From: Timema cristinae
Lineage: Eukaryota; Arthropoda; Insecta; Phasmatodea; Timematidae
Assembly: GCA_039000515.1 (NCBI GenBank)
Contig: JBCFYV010011164.1
Span: forward strand, 48,046,704 to 48,110,703
Direction of reading: 5' to 3'
DNA length: 64,000 nucleotides
A program made the translations under genes and the position numbers. Positions 49,276-60,046 of the stretch are shown here, in pieces; within the stretch, counting starts at the first letter, position 1, and every line of letters begins with the position of its first letter. The notes below the pieces were generated by a model. It was not told the origin of the DNA, made no database searches, and saw only the letters and a program-made list of their open reading frames with translations.

Positions 49276-49490
49276 GGGTCGTGTTGAGCTCGACTGCTGA
49301 GGACGGAGAGATCGAGGTTCGAATCTCGGTCGGGTGAACTGAGGGTGGTTTTTCCTAAATGGTTTTCCACTCTCCCTCCACGCAAATGCTGGTTCACTTC
49401 CTCTATTTCAACCTTCCCAATTCCTAATCCATTAGCGTAATTAGTACTTAAAGCGTATAACCCGAACGGGTAGTAAGACGCGGTGCTAAA
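49276..49490 (+). mobile_element. SINE-B copy, 5'-truncated, nested in the second hAT
   Basis: From GGGTCGTGTTGAGCTCGACT to tail CCCGAACGGGTAGTAAGACG; very close to the 1954 copy, so comparatively young. Confidence 0.93.
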
Positions 49491-49777
49491 TATTATATTA
49501 TTTAATCTGGAATTTTCGATGTCCGCTGGTAGGTTTTTGATTATTCGTAGTAGAGCTGTATCAAACCAACCTCTTTACTTCTGTGAAATGAATGGTAGGT
49601 TTTAAAAACTATAGGCTGCTACAATAATGTTCCTTTAATAGAGTTTTATTTTGTTCTTACTAATTATTAATTTAATCAAAGTTATTCTTATTTCTACCTA
49701 AATATGTAAAATGCAATTATATTTAAATTTTGACCCACTTGTGAGTATTTTTTCTATTGTTATTTCAGTTTATGATA

Positions 49778-50791
49778 ATGGACAATTGGCTCAAAACGGG
49801 GCCTCGCAAGTGGCAAAAGTGTTGTACATGTTCACCAGCAGAGTCTACTGAAAATATTTCACAAGAAGCTGTTGCTGGTTTTTCTGTAAGAAAGTTATAT
49901 TTATTATTATCAAAGTCAATCTGTTAATACAGTCTGGCCAATAACTGGTTGGCTTACTCCCCTTACACGCATTAATTTCTTAATTCTTGTTTATTAAGGT
50001 TTATTTTATTTAATGTCTTGGTTGTTTATTATTAATGGGCATTATTGTTGTTGTTGGTTATTATTAATGTTTGTTAATTTATTCCAGGCTACAGCAAATA
50101 CGGAAGACTCTTGTGCTGGGCAAGACCGACAAAGTACACCAACCAACAAAAGGGTTGAACCTCAGGAGAGAACTACTTCAAAAAAGAGGAAATATGACGA
50201 ATCCTACTTATCCTTCGGATTTATTCCTGCAGGAATTGCTGAAAATCCGGATGGACAATGCGCTATTTGCAACAACAATCTGTTTAATAGTTCTTTGGCA
50301 CCTGCAAAGCTTAAACGACAACTTGAAACCAACCACCGGAAACTGAAGGATAAAAGCTTAAGTTTTTTGAAATACACAAAGAAGTAAATAAAACTGGTGT
50401 GGCTGCTTTACACAGATATGTAAAAACAGATAATGAAAACGCAACAGAAGCATCATTCCTGCTAAGTTACAGAATTGCTCGTGCTGGTAAACCACATACG
50501 ATTACAGAAAATTTAATAAAGCCACTTAAAGGTGACCTGGTGGTCTAGGGGTAAGGTGTCAGACTTCTATGCTGGCGGCCGGGGTTCAATCCTCGGTCCC
50601 GGCAAAGATTTATCTGATTACCAAACCCTTCCTTCACCTCTGACAAGACATCTTGTGAATGTGGGGAATGCCAGGCCTCCACCGAGGTTCGGATTCCACG
50701 TTAAACTGTAGGTCTTTCATTTCATCTCACAATCACCCTATCATTACACATTAGCGTGCGTATAACCCGAACGGGTAGTAAGACGCGGTGC

Positions 50792-50828
<37 letters not shown>

Positions 50829-52218
50829 GCCACTTATGACTGAAATCGTTAGCTGCGTACTTGGAGAAAACGCAGCGAAGAAAGTTGCAGCAGTCCAGTG
50901 TTCCAGCAACATCATATTTGATCGAGTCCATAAGATTTCAAACCATATTGAAGATGAATTAATTTGTAGATTGAAAGACAGTGAGATGTTTGCAATACAA
51001 CTTGACGAAAGTACAGATGTCGCCGGGTTATCAATACTGCTTGTTTTCATGAGATACCCCTTCGGAGAATCTATTGAAGAAGATTTGTTACTCTGTGCAC
51101 CTTTGGAGACCAACACAACTGGAGAAGAAATTTTTACAGTCATTGATACTTACATCAATAAACACCAGCATATTGATTGGAAAAAATTTATTGATGTGTG
51201 CAGCGATGGAGCTGCAGGTATGACCGGAAAAATAAAAGAAACTGTAACAAGAATAAAGAATGTTGCACCTAAATATAGTAGCAGTCACTGCGTTTTACAT
51301 CGCCATGCACTTGTCGCAAAGAAAATGCCATCCGACTTAAAGAAAGTTCTCGAACAAGCCGTACAAATTTTCAATTACGTTAAATCACGCCCACTCCAGA
51401 CAATGCTTTTTAAAAAAGCGTGTGAAGATGTAGAAAGTCACTTCTTCTACACACGAAAGTGAGATGGCTTTCGAGAGGAAAAATTGTATCCAGGTAATTT
51501 GAATTATGCAACGAGCTTAAGATATTCTTCGCCGAACAACCCATTTCTGCATCCGTTAGTACTCTTGTTGAACTATTGCACGATGTGCAATGGTTAATGA
51601 AATTGGCTTATTTTGCCGATATATTCGATTAACTCAACGTAATGTGCAAGTATTTAAAGGAAAGAACCACAACCACGTTTACAGTAAGAGATAAAATATC
51701 TTTACTTAAAAACAAACTTGGCTTCTGGATCGAATGTGTAGAACAAAAAAGTTACAAAAGTTTTACTCTTTTAAATGGCTTTCTGGAATAAAATGAGTTT
51801 CAAATAACCTCAGATGTGGAAAAAAACATACATGAACATTTGATTAACCTTGAAAAAATCCTTGAAAGAGTATTTCCCGGAGAAGTTACAGGACATTGAC
51901 TGGGTACAGAATCCATTCGCAAATCATACCAAACCATCGATGCTAACTGTGTCAAAGTATAAGAATTCGATTGACATTAAGTGTTCATCCCTTCTAAAAC
52001 AAAAATTCGGATCAGAAGATTCTAATTTGAATTACTTTTGGATTGGACTTAAAGCTGAATATCCTGCAGTCGTTGAGAAGGCTATAATGGTTCTGCTTCC
52101 GTTTGTGACGACTTACCGATGCGAAACTGGTTTTTCAGCTTACTCTTACACCAAAAACAAGTACAGAAACAGACTGGATGCAGCTCCAGATCTTCGAAGT
52201 TCAATTGTCAGACATTAA
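49778..52218 (+). pseudogene. BED-finger hAT transposase, two exons, broken
   Basis: Exon 1 (49778-49885) opens MDNWLKTG and ends at a GTAAG donor. The acceptor TTCCAG ends at 50087 and exon 2 continues in phase. Exon 2 carries a BED-type finger (C-A-I-C-N ... H-L/Q-E-T-N-H). The frame slips at a T6 run near 50360 and is then cut by a SINE at 50529-50822. It resumes 50823-51462 with the DESTDVAGLS catalytic region and the CVLHRHALV motif. After more breaks 51850-52218 gives the hAT dimerisation end (YRCETGFSAY, KYRNRLDAAPDLR). Overall layout is that of FAM200/ZBED5-like transposases; this copy is inactive. Confidence 0.85.
50529..50822 (+). mobile_element. SINE-A copy inserted in the hAT transposase gene
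   Basis: Flanked by the 14-bp duplication AATAAAGCCACTTA (50515-50528, 50823-50836). The duplicated bases are transposase codons, so this insertion post-dates the hAT element and cut its exon 2. Confidence 0.97.
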
Positions 52219-52719
52219 ACCTAATTTTAGTGCTATTATAAGCAAATATGTGAAAAAATGTTATGCTTCACATTAAATAGTTACATTTTTTTGTACAATA
52301 AATGTTTTATAATACTTATAATTATTTTTATTTATAAATATTCTTTCTTTTCATGTCAAACATGAAAATATTCAAACTATACTACAAGGTACAATCACTT
52401 TTGTTATTATCAAAATGGGGTTCCGCCAAAAAAAGTATGATAAGTTAGGGTTCCATGGCCAAAATAAATTGGGAACCTCTGATCTAAACTACCAAGTTTA
52501 ACTACCACATCAGTGGTTTAGTGAAATAGCTATAACGAATCGGTTCAATCAAATGTTTGCATTATTTTGTTTGTTTTGTTTATTTGGATGGCCAACTCGA
52601 TTCTCATCGTGCCCATTCGTCATACCTTTGCTAAGCAGCCACCAATATCTCCTGACATTTCATTTATCCATTGTATTTTATCTTATGAATTTCGCCAAGA
52701 GTATGGTTTATTTACTTTC

Positions 52720-53260
52720 TCTCGACACCTCGGAGAGAAAGTATTGTTATCGTAAAAAAAAAGATATTTCGGTAAATGTCGAAGTTTCATGACCCCTGGA
52801 ATAAAATTAGTTGTTTCGCAATGCTGTCTGTCTGTACATTGGGCTAGAGCCGAAACTATTTTAACAATTGGACTAAAACTTGGTATCTGGGATTTTCATA
52901 AGATCTTCTCAAGGTATTTTTGGAATTAGATATCCACCCCTAATTTTAAGGGTAGTTTACTGAAGGTCTAAAAAGAAAAAAAAATATTTTCTCAAAATTT
53001 GTTCTAACAATTTTAGTTAAATTATATTTATAGACACCATTTATTTTAAATAAGAACGCAATTCTTATTTTCACATGAAAATGACTTTGAGGGTACTTTA
53101 TATCAGGGAAATTTTCTAATTTCCATCGTTTCGCCGCAACTATTCGAGATACGTATTAATTTATTATATTAAAACTGGAGTAGTCTACTACTAAAGATAA
53201 AAAACTTTTATGAGAAATATTTTTTATAAAACAAATAATTTCAGAGCTATAAATAAGCAT
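52720..53260 (+). repeat. Another copy of the 39.3-kb repeat family
   Basis: GTCGAAGTTTCATGACCCC, CTAATTTTAAGGGTAGTTTAC and CACATGAAAATGACTTTGAG match 39360-39580 in order. Confidence 0.75.
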
Positions 53261-53264
53261 ATAT

Positions 53265-53600
53265 AAATAATGAATCAAATATCCAAAGTTATTATTTTTT
53301 CTTTTTAGTGAGGATTACTCCATCTAGATATCATATTCTGACAATTGAAAAATGACACCTTGATACGGGAATCGGACCCGGGACCTTTGGCTTAGTATGC
53401 CAATGCTCTTACCACTGAAATATCCAGGATTCATCCCATGAACAGGGTCATTCTTCACTCATACAAATGGCAGCAATAAGCCAACTACCGAGTCGAAGGT
53501 GGCTGTGTTGTCTGATAGCTCGTGATATTAATAAAAAAAATCACTTTCAGAATATATCTAGTTGAAGTAATCCTCACTAAAAAGCATAAATAATAGCTTT
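53265..53600. mobile_element. Palindromic element with TTTTTAGTGAGGATTACTCC ends and a tRNA-like module
   Basis: Left TTTTTAGTGAGGATTACTCC (about 53304) and right AAGTAATCCTCACTAAAAA (to about 53582) are inverted. The similarity extends outward about 35 bp more (CAAAG-TATTATTT). Inside, on the minus strand, is CAGTGGTAAGAGCATTGGC with a B box (GGTCCGATTCCCG). Confidence 0.75.
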
Positions 53601-54045
53601 GACTATTTGGTTAATTAATATGCAATACCTTACAGTTATAATAATTGTACAAGTGGCAGCAATAAGCCAACTACCGAGTCGAGGGTGGCTGCGTTGTCTC
53701 ATATTTCGTGATCTTAATATTATTATTATTATTAGCACCGCCTCTTACTACCCGTTCGGGTTATACGCACTTACGCTACTGTGTAATGGTAGGGTGATTG
53801 TGAGATGAAATGAAGGACCTACAGTTTAACGTGGAATCCGAACCACGGTGGCGGCCTGGGTGATCTTAATAAAAAAACATATTTGTAGCAGACGATTTCC
53901 GCACGTCCATCATAGACTTTGCCTTAAAATATGAGTGAAGAATGACCCTGGGCACGGTACTAATCCTGGATAAGTGGTAAGAGCATTGGCGTGCTTAGCC
54001 AAAGGCCCCGGGTTCGATTTCCGTGTCCAGGTGTCATTTTTCAAT
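53600..54045 (+). mobile_element. Relative of the tRNA-module element, with a nested SINE-A
   Basis: GGCAGCAATAAGCCAACTAC at 53655 repeats 53468, then after the nested SINE come TAAGTGGTAAGAGCATTGGC and GGGTTCGATTTCCGTGTCC with the ending TGTCATTTTTCAATTTTC. Confidence 0.65.
53720..53859 (-). mobile_element. SINE-A copy, 5'-truncated
   Basis: Only the tail half is present, yet it has a clean duplication GTGATCTTAAT at 53709-53719 and 53860-53870. Incomplete reverse transcription is the likely cause. It sits in the tRNA-module element 53600-54045. Confidence 0.93.
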
Positions 54046-54049
54046 TTTC

Positions 54050-54585
54050 TGAAAATATATGTATACTTTTTAGTTCAGGTATTAGAAAATGAATATGAAT
54101 CGTATGCTCTTTGGTGGACATAGATATTTCTCAATTTTTCCTTTAACAGTTTTCCTAGTTTCTAATGCCATATAATAAGTAACAGTATATATTATTTAAT
54201 TATAAACTTTGGCGTAGTGTTTCTACAACAATGTATAGACCTATTATTTGATTTCACAAATCCTATGAGTTTTTAGTAAATGTCTATTTTAAGATAAAAG
54301 CTGGAGGAAAAAAATTGTGCAGTGCACCATACTGTTTATCTATTTTTTTATTTAAAATTTGAATCAATGATTGTATCTTAAAGCTTGAGGGATTTTCAAT
54401 TTTTGTGTTCATCACAAACGAAATAGAGAATAATAAATCGGTAAAAAGTATTATTAAAGGGATGTGTTATAGTGAAAGATTAATGTTTGTGAAACTAAAC
54501 GCTGAACCATAGGATATTTGATGTAACAAGAGTACATGCTAACAACCGATAAATATAATGTCGAGGTTGAATAAATCTATGATGA
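54050..54585. other. Unassigned AT-rich stretch
   Basis: No gene or clear repeat seen. Confidence 0.5.
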
Positions 54586-54586
54586 A

Positions 54587-54927
54587 ATTAAAATAATCCT
54601 TAAATATGAAGGAATAAAGTGAACACTATTTATGAAGGACAAGAGCATAAATTCATAGCGTGACATGGACTTGGGAGAAGAAATAACAGAAGGCAGATGC
54701 TCATCAAATTCTACCAGCGGAACTATATAATGATGACAAAGTCCTGATTCAATAAACTAAATACAAACCTGTACAAATGGAAGAGCCAAGGAATCATCAA
54801 CAGTTACTGACTAGACTACATTCTTGTCAAACAGCGATTCATTATTAAAGTGAAGGATGTGAAGACATTACGGATGCTGGCATCTATTCGGGCCACAACT
54901 TGCTGGTGCCGTTCATTGAAATAAGAT
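54587..54927 (+). pseudogene. LINE endonuclease-region fragment, left of the LTR insertion
   Basis: Degenerate frames translate to an APE-type endonuclease end (DYILVKQRF, KVKDVKTL), with stops and shifts. The frame reads on into 62572 onward once the LTR element and one AGAT are left out. It therefore belongs to the same non-LTR retrotransposon as the right-flank RT. Confidence 0.7.
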
Positions 54928-55979
54928 TGTTATCCCATGTCTTGTGGTTTCGAGGGAGGTAGTTGGTTTTACTGGAACTGCAGCTTCCGACTGGCCTTTG
55001 TGATTAGGTACCGGTCTCGTGGGTCTTGTGGGTGGGGGTAAGGGAGAGAGATGGGGAGAAAACGTAGGCGGGTTGGGGGGGTGGCTAGGGGATGTAAATG
55101 ATAGCCCTCAGGGGTTAAAGGGGAAATTGGAGTAGGGGGGAGTCGGGTGGTCGGTGAGAGGGGAAGACGAGGGGAGGCCTGAGATGACTCGGCGGCAGGG
55201 ATGCTGGGAGATGTGGGCGCAATGTGTGGGTGTTCGGGGGTCTGGTGGTTGTAGACGGGAACGTAGAGAATGGGTCCACGAGTTGAGTACTGTTTGGTCG
55301 GTGCTGTTTTCTCCAGGGTCTTCCGTCGGTGGGCTTTGCCGGCGCGGCGAGTGTAGACCATCCCGTGATGACGAGGACAAGTGGATGGGGGAGGGTGGAG
55401 AGGTAGGATAGAGTCCCGGCAACGTAAAGTCGCGGTGGGAGGTAGGATAGCGTCCCGGCAACGTTAAGTCGCGGTGGGAGGTAGGGTAGCGTCCCGGCAA
55501 CGTAAAGTCGCGGTGGGAGGTAGGGTAGAGTCCCGGCAACGTAAAGTCGCGGTGGGAGGTAGGGTAGATTCCCGGCAACGTAAAGTCGCGGTGGGAGGTA
55601 GGGTAGATTGCGGTGGAATGAGAATAGCGATGACACTTGCTGCAAACGACGATTTATTGGCTCTTTCGTATGAGTGTGGTTCCCCAAGGTTGGCTCACCA
55701 CTGAACTCGAATCAAGATTTCACCGGGTTATATACCCTCCGCTGCTGCCTGGCCTGGTCCAATCAGAGAAGAGGGAGCTTCCCATTGGTTCGGGAAAACG
55801 AAAGTGCTATTGGCCGCCAAGCGAGCCAATAGGAAGAAGGGAGTTGATTATAGAGGTAAGAGCGTCACGGACGGCTCAGACAACATGGACTGTGGGCCGG
55901 ACCGGCAGTAGGGAGGGAGGGTGAAGCGGCCGGTGCAAGTGCGAAGGAAAGAAGGCTGCCTGAACAGAGAGGCACATCA
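54928..55979 (-). repeat. 3' LTR of the Gypsy element
   Basis: 1052 bp, same sequence as the 5' LTR apart from two longer G runs near 55074-55092. It has the same five 39-bp repeats (about 55409-55605). The short purine tract GTGTGGGGA lies directly upstream (about 55981-55989) and could act as the polypurine tract. Confidence 0.95.
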
Positions 55980-56691
55980 ATCCCCACACTGGCTTGCGCA
56001 CTTGCACACGGGTGACCTCTGGTCTACATAAATTTTACATCAACAAATTATTTACATCTTACATATATCTTAGGGCTAATTTAATACTAATTTTAACATT
56101 GATTAGATTCAATAGTTCTGAGGGACACAGAGAGAGAGAGAGAAAAAAAAACGTAAATATATGACAACTAAATAATAATAACGAAAATACTCTACGGCCC
56201 TTTTTAGGGCCAAAACTATACAGTAAATAAGACGGCCCTTCTTAGCGTTACCAGTAACAAAATCAACAAACAATCTGCCCTTTTTAGGGCCAATAAAATA
56301 TGGCAAAAAACGGCCCTTTATAGGGCCAACAAAAAAAATCAACACATAATCTGCCCTTTTCAGGGCCAAACAAATACAGTAAATAAGACGGCCCTTTCTA
56401 GGGCCAACAAGTTATCGCACATAATCAGCCCTTTTTAGGGCCACACTTTGACAGTGTTTACTGAGTGGGGTAGCCACAGTGGGTGTGATTTTCACCACGC
56501 ACCGTGATGTTGGCGTCACGCACTTGGTTGTGTAACCACGCACCATTATGTTCACGTCACGCACTGGGTTGAGGGACCACGCCCTGTGTTGGCGCACCCA
56601 CGCATCGTTTTACGCATCCCGCATTGGTTGTTGTGACCACGCACTGTGTCACGCACGGCGCTTGAGTAGCCGTGTACCCGGGTCTTTGGCC
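55980..56691 (-). repeat. 3' UTR of the Gypsy element with palindrome and CACGCAC arrays
   Basis: About 56195-56445 holds seven or more copies of a short inverted repeat of the form GGCCCTTTTTAGGGCC, spaced every 25-45 bp, with compensating loop changes. About 56490-56660 holds degenerate roughly 40-bp units built on CACGCAC. No frame of note. Confidence 0.8.
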
Positions 56692-57450
56692 TCACCCTGT
56701 CTTGGGAGGGATTGGAGGTCGTCGAGGTCGCAGTCTGGTACTCCATCCAGAACTATTTGGTAGGGGAGGGTCCAGTCCTTTTGTTCCCTCGGTGTTATTG
56801 GGAGCGGGGTCCATGGTTGTGAGTAGTTTGGGTAGCTGCGGTTTCCCGGTGTTTTCACCAGGGGGTGCAGGACGTAGTTGTCCCCTGTGTATTTTCTTGG
56901 ATCGACCATTTGGGTAGGTAACCCAGTAGACCCCTCCTCTTCGTTTGCTCACCGGGTAGGGTCCTTCCCATTTGGGGGCAAAGCCGGCGTAGTAGGCTTC
57001 TGTTGCATTAGAGAGTGGTTGGGTTCGAACTAGCACCAGATCACCGTTCTGGAAGGGTTTGGCGGGCCGTGCTGGAGGGTGGGTGTATCGTTGTTGGTAA
57101 TTTGCTTGATTTACTCGCGCCCGTTCTTCTCTTTGGGTGGATCCTTGGCTGGGGTTCTCGTTGTCTTCCTGCTCTCGTACTGGGGTTTCAAATCTCCACT
57201 CCCCGGGCCTGTATAGCGTTCGGCCAAGTAGTAGTTCACTCGGAGACATTCCGGTGGCCCCATTCTTGCGGCATCGTAGATTGAAGGCGATCATAGGCAG
57301 GAAGGTATCCCATTCTCGATGATTCTCCGAGATTTGGAGTCGGATTCCCTTCTTTAGTTCCTGGTTCCTTCTTTCCGTGGGGTTGGCTTGGGGTGGTAGA
57401 TTGGGGTTGTCCAGGCTTCGACATCCCATTTTTGACAGGCGTTCGCCCAA
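56692..57450 (-). CDS. pol: Integrase C-terminal half, in the next frame
   Basis: Continues pol after the C-run frame break. It holds the last catalytic Glu region of the integrase core (PTERRNQ), helices of the C-terminal core (FNLRCRKNGATGMSPSELLLGR) and a GPY-type module (KWEGPYPV, then a WVTYPNGRSKKIH strand). It ends in a proline-rich tail at 56692. The upstream part of this frame overlaps the end of the previous one, which is what a single-base indel gives. No chromodomain is evident. Confidence 0.9.
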   Translation of the reverse strand: MGERLSKMGCRSLDNPNLPPQANPTERRNQELKKGIRLQISENHREWDTFLPMIAFNLRCRKNGATGMSPSELLLGRTLYRPGEWRFETPVREQEDNENPSQGSTQREERARVNQANYQQRYTHPPARPAKPFQNGDLVLVRTQPLSNATEAYYAGFAPKWEGPYPVSKRRGGVYWVTYPNGRSKKIHRGQLRPAPPGENTGKPQLPKLLTTMDPAPNNTEGTKGLDPPLPNSSGWSTRLRPRRPPIPPKTG

Positions 57451-60002
57451 GCTCGGCTAATGAACTGTGGACCATTGTCGGACAGGAGATGTTTTGGATA
57501 TCCCCATCGTGGGAAGAATTGTTGTTCCATCGTCTGGATTATCTGTCTGACCTCTGTTGACGCGAGTGGAAATATTTCTACCCATCTTGAGAAGAGATCC
57601 GTAATCACTAGGATGAACTTCTTTCCTCTGCGACTTCGGGGGTATGGCCCCATGAGGTCTAAGGCTACCACTTTCCAGGGGCGTTGTGGTTGACGGGGTC
57701 TTAGTGGCTCTGCCCCTTGATACCCCCCGGTCTTACGACAGGCACAGAGCATGCAGTTTCGAACGTAGTTGTTGACTTCCGTTCGGAGGCCTTTCCAGGT
57801 GTAGCCTCGCTGAATGGCTCGTGTCGTTTCGTCTTCTCCCGGGTGCCCTGCGTGAGGGTGGTCGTGGTATGTCCAAATAACCTGTTGTCGGATTTGAACT
57901 GGAACAATGAGTTTCCATGATCCTTCCCTTTCTTCGCGTCTCCAGATATTGTCTCCCTTGACATAGTGCTCATCCCAGAACCGAGCGTCGGTTGTTTTGG
58001 TGGGTGGTCGAGTTTGGGTATCCAGAGCCTTCCAACGGTTAACTTGAGTTTGGATCTCTGTATCCTGTCTTTGTTCCGTCTTGACTAGCTCATGTAGAGG
58101 TGCATCTTGGTTCTGTAGGACTAGTAGTGCATCGGGTTCGGGTGGTGCTAGTCCTGTGACCGAGGGCGGGGTCATCCGGTCCCAGTCTTGAGTCTCTGAA
58201 CTGGTGTTCTCGCTGTCGGGTTGGCGTGATAACGCGTCAGGTAGATCGTTCTGTTTTCCCGGGCAGTGTTCCAGGGAAAATTGAAACTCTTGGAGCAAGA
58301 GTGCCCATCTCGTCAGCTTGGTCCGTTGGTCTTTCATCGTGTTCAGCCAGGTGAGAGCTCGGTTATCCGTGCGTAGTATGAAAGGTTTATCTTCCAGGTA
58401 ATGTCTATACCTCTTGATGGCCCAGACGATAGCGAGGCACTCCTGCTCGTTGCTATGGTACCGTTGCTCTGTAGGGGTTAGCTTCGCGCTGGCATGGCTG
58501 ATGATTCGTTTGCCCGCATCATCTTCTTGGTACAGTACTGCCCCTAGTCCAATCCCGCTAGCGTCAGTTTGTAGGGTAAAGGTTCGTGATGGATCGGGAC
58601 GACTTAAGGGTGGTAGGTCTCTGAAGGCTTCTTTGAGTGTGTGTAGAGCGGTTTCTGTTTGGGAGTTCCACATCCACCGGGATTTGGTTCTTAGAAGTTC
58701 GGTGAGAGGTGCTGTTAGTTCCGCCATTTGGGGCACGAATTCTCGTAACCAGTTGCAGAGGCCCAGTAGTTGTCGGAGCTGTTTACGGTTTCTTGGTGTT
58801 GGGGCTTCCGTGATTGCTTTGATCGTCTGTGGTTGTGGGGCGTTTCCTTGGCTAGAAACGATATGGCCAAGGTATTCCAACTCAGTCTTGCCGAACTGGC
58901 ATTTTTCCAGATTGCAGGTCAGTTGGTGGAGCTCAAATCTTTCTAAAACCTTGCTCAAGTGGTTGAGGTGCTCATCCCATGTCTTTGAGTAGATTATCAC
59001 GTCGTCAAGGTAGGCGAAACAGAACTGGCCGGTGTACCCTGCTAACACTTCTTGACTCATCAGTCGCTGAAAAGTACTCGGGGCTCCCTTTAATCCGAAA
59101 GGCATAACTGTAAATTGCAAGGTTTCTCCGTTGGGCGTGGTGAAAGCAGTCAGGGGTTTGGAATCGGGGTGTAAGGGAATCTGCCAGTACCCTGATTTCA
59201 TATCGAGGGTGGTAAATATTTCTGCGTCTCCCAAATCTCGAAGAGTGTCATGTACGTTGACAGCGGGGGGAGTGACATCGATAGTGGCGGTGTTCAGTTG
59301 TCGGAAATCAATGCAGAAACGGGGAGTTTTGTCCTTTTTTTCCACAATTACAATGGGTGAATTGTATTCAGAGTTTCCGGGTTCTATTATCCCCTGGGCT
59401 TTCATCTCCTGAACCTGGTCTTCAATTAGCGCGTTTTTCGCAGGGGAATAGCGGTAAGGCCGTACCATAATCCGTTGGTTGTCCTTGAGTCGAATTTGAT
59501 GGTTGATGCTGCGTGTTCTTCGCAGAGGTCCCTGAGTGTTGAAAACGGCTCGGTGTTGGTCTAGTAGTCTAAGGAGTTGTTCTTGACGTTCTATTGGGGC
59601 GTGTTGTCTGATCTTGTCTTGAGGAACCGGCGGGGGATCCTCATTGAGTCTTGGCATCCAGTATAGAGTATGACGCCCCTGGTTTCCAAAAAGCACTCGG
59701 CTGTTCTCGTAGTCCAGGATTACCTTCTGTTCTGTGAACCATGGTTGTCCCAGAATAAGTGGTTCTCGGAGTTCATCGGACACCAGGAACGTGACGTTGG
59801 CTTCTAGGGTTTGCATGGTTAGCGGTAAAGTTATCTGGCCTCGGATGGTAAGGTCACTCCCAACCTTGGCCAGGTGGATTGGTGTGGGGAAAGGAAGTAA
59901 GTTCTTCAGGTTTGTAGGGGTGAGTTGTTGGTATTGGATGAAATTAGCAGTAGCTCCGGTATCTAATAGGGCTAGTAGGGGACCGTGAGGAGTTTCGCAC
60001 AT
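57354..60002 (-). CDS. pol: Pol polyprotein: protease, reverse transcriptase, RNase H, integrase N-half
   Basis: 882 residues from the first ATG, though the frame is open back into the end of gag, so translation probably enters by -1 frameshift. Domains in order: aspartic protease with D-T-G-A at 59963-59952; RT with the Y-L-D-D catalytic box at 59012-59001 and an upstream LDMKSGYWQI block; RNase H with TDASG; the integrase HHCC zinc-binding region; and the catalytic core with VALDLMGP and SDNGPQF. RT/RH order before integrase is the Ty3/Gypsy arrangement. The frame ends early inside integrase after a C run near 57378-57395. The next frame continues the same domain, so this is a one-base loss, real or from assembly. 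Confidence 0.95.
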   Translation of the reverse strand: MCETPHGPLLALLDTGATANFIQYQQLTPTNLKNLLPFPTPIHLAKVGSDLTIRGQITLPLTMQTLEANVTFLVSDELREPLILGQPWFTEQKVILDYENSRVLFGNQGRHTLYWMPRLNEDPPPVPQDKIRQHAPIERQEQLLRLLDQHRAVFNTQGPLRRTRSINHQIRLKDNQRIMVRPYRYSPAKNALIEDQVQEMKAQGIIEPGNSEYNSPIVIVEKKDKTPRFCIDFRQLNTATIDVTPPAVNVHDTLRDLGDAEIFTTLDMKSGYWQIPLHPDSKPLTAFTTPNGETLQFTVMPFGLKGAPSTFQRLMSQEVLAGYTGQFCFAYLDDVIIYSKTWDEHLNHLSKVLERFELHQLTCNLEKCQFGKTELEYLGHIVSSQGNAPQPQTIKAITEAPTPRNRKQLRQLLGLCNWLREFVPQMAELTAPLTELLRTKSRWMWNSQTETALHTLKEAFRDLPPLSRPDPSRTFTLQTDASGIGLGAVLYQEDDAGKRIISHASAKLTPTEQRYHSNEQECLAIVWAIKRYRHYLEDKPFILRTDNRALTWLNTMKDQRTKLTRWALLLQEFQFSLEHCPGKQNDLPDALSRQPDSENTSSETQDWDRMTPPSVTGLAPPEPDALLVLQNQDAPLHELVKTEQRQDTEIQTQVNRWKALDTQTRPPTKTTDARFWDEHYVKGDNIWRREEREGSWKLIVPVQIRQQVIWTYHDHPHAGHPGEDETTRAIQRGYTWKGLRTEVNNYVRNCMLCACRKTGGYQGAEPLRPRQPQRPWKVVALDLMGPYPRSRRGKKFILVITDLFSRWVEIFPLASTEVRQIIQTMEQQFFPRWGYPKHLLSDNGPQFISRAWANACQKWDVEAWTTPIYHPKPTPRKEGTRN

Positions 60003-60046
60003 AACTCTTGGGAGTGGTTGGGATGTTGAGGGATTGACGCTGTTTA

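Larger units (their letters stand above)
48951..52481 (+). mobile_element. hAT transposon, FAM200/ZBED5-like, with perfect 8-bp TSD
   Basis: Ends CAGCGTTTCCCAA (48951) and, reversed, CAGAGGTTCCCAA (52481) form imperfect TIRs with subterminal GGAACCCT repeats. The flanks ATCTAAAC at 48943-48950 and 52482-52489 are identical. Inside are a SINE-B copy (49276-49490) and a SINE-A copy (50529-50822), both later insertions. The host site is an older SINE-B copy. Confidence 0.92.

Noticed and set aside
53599..53808. 69-residue plus-strand frame ending [17 protein letters not shown]
   Set aside because: The end is the reverse SINE tail translated; the same peptide appears at each reverse SINE-A copy.
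54969..55687. Pro-rich minus-strand frames of 130-190 residues in the LTR (also 61674-62275)
   Set aside because: LTR with a 39-bp repeat leaves three frames open; no family match and no reason to be translated. Kept only as a low-interest finding.
56109..56597. Minus-strand frames rich in VALKRA and GPIKGR
   Set aside because: Translation of the palindrome array in the 3' UTR of the LTR element.
58414..58992. 192-residue plus-strand frame
   Set aside because: Shadow of pol on the opposite strand.
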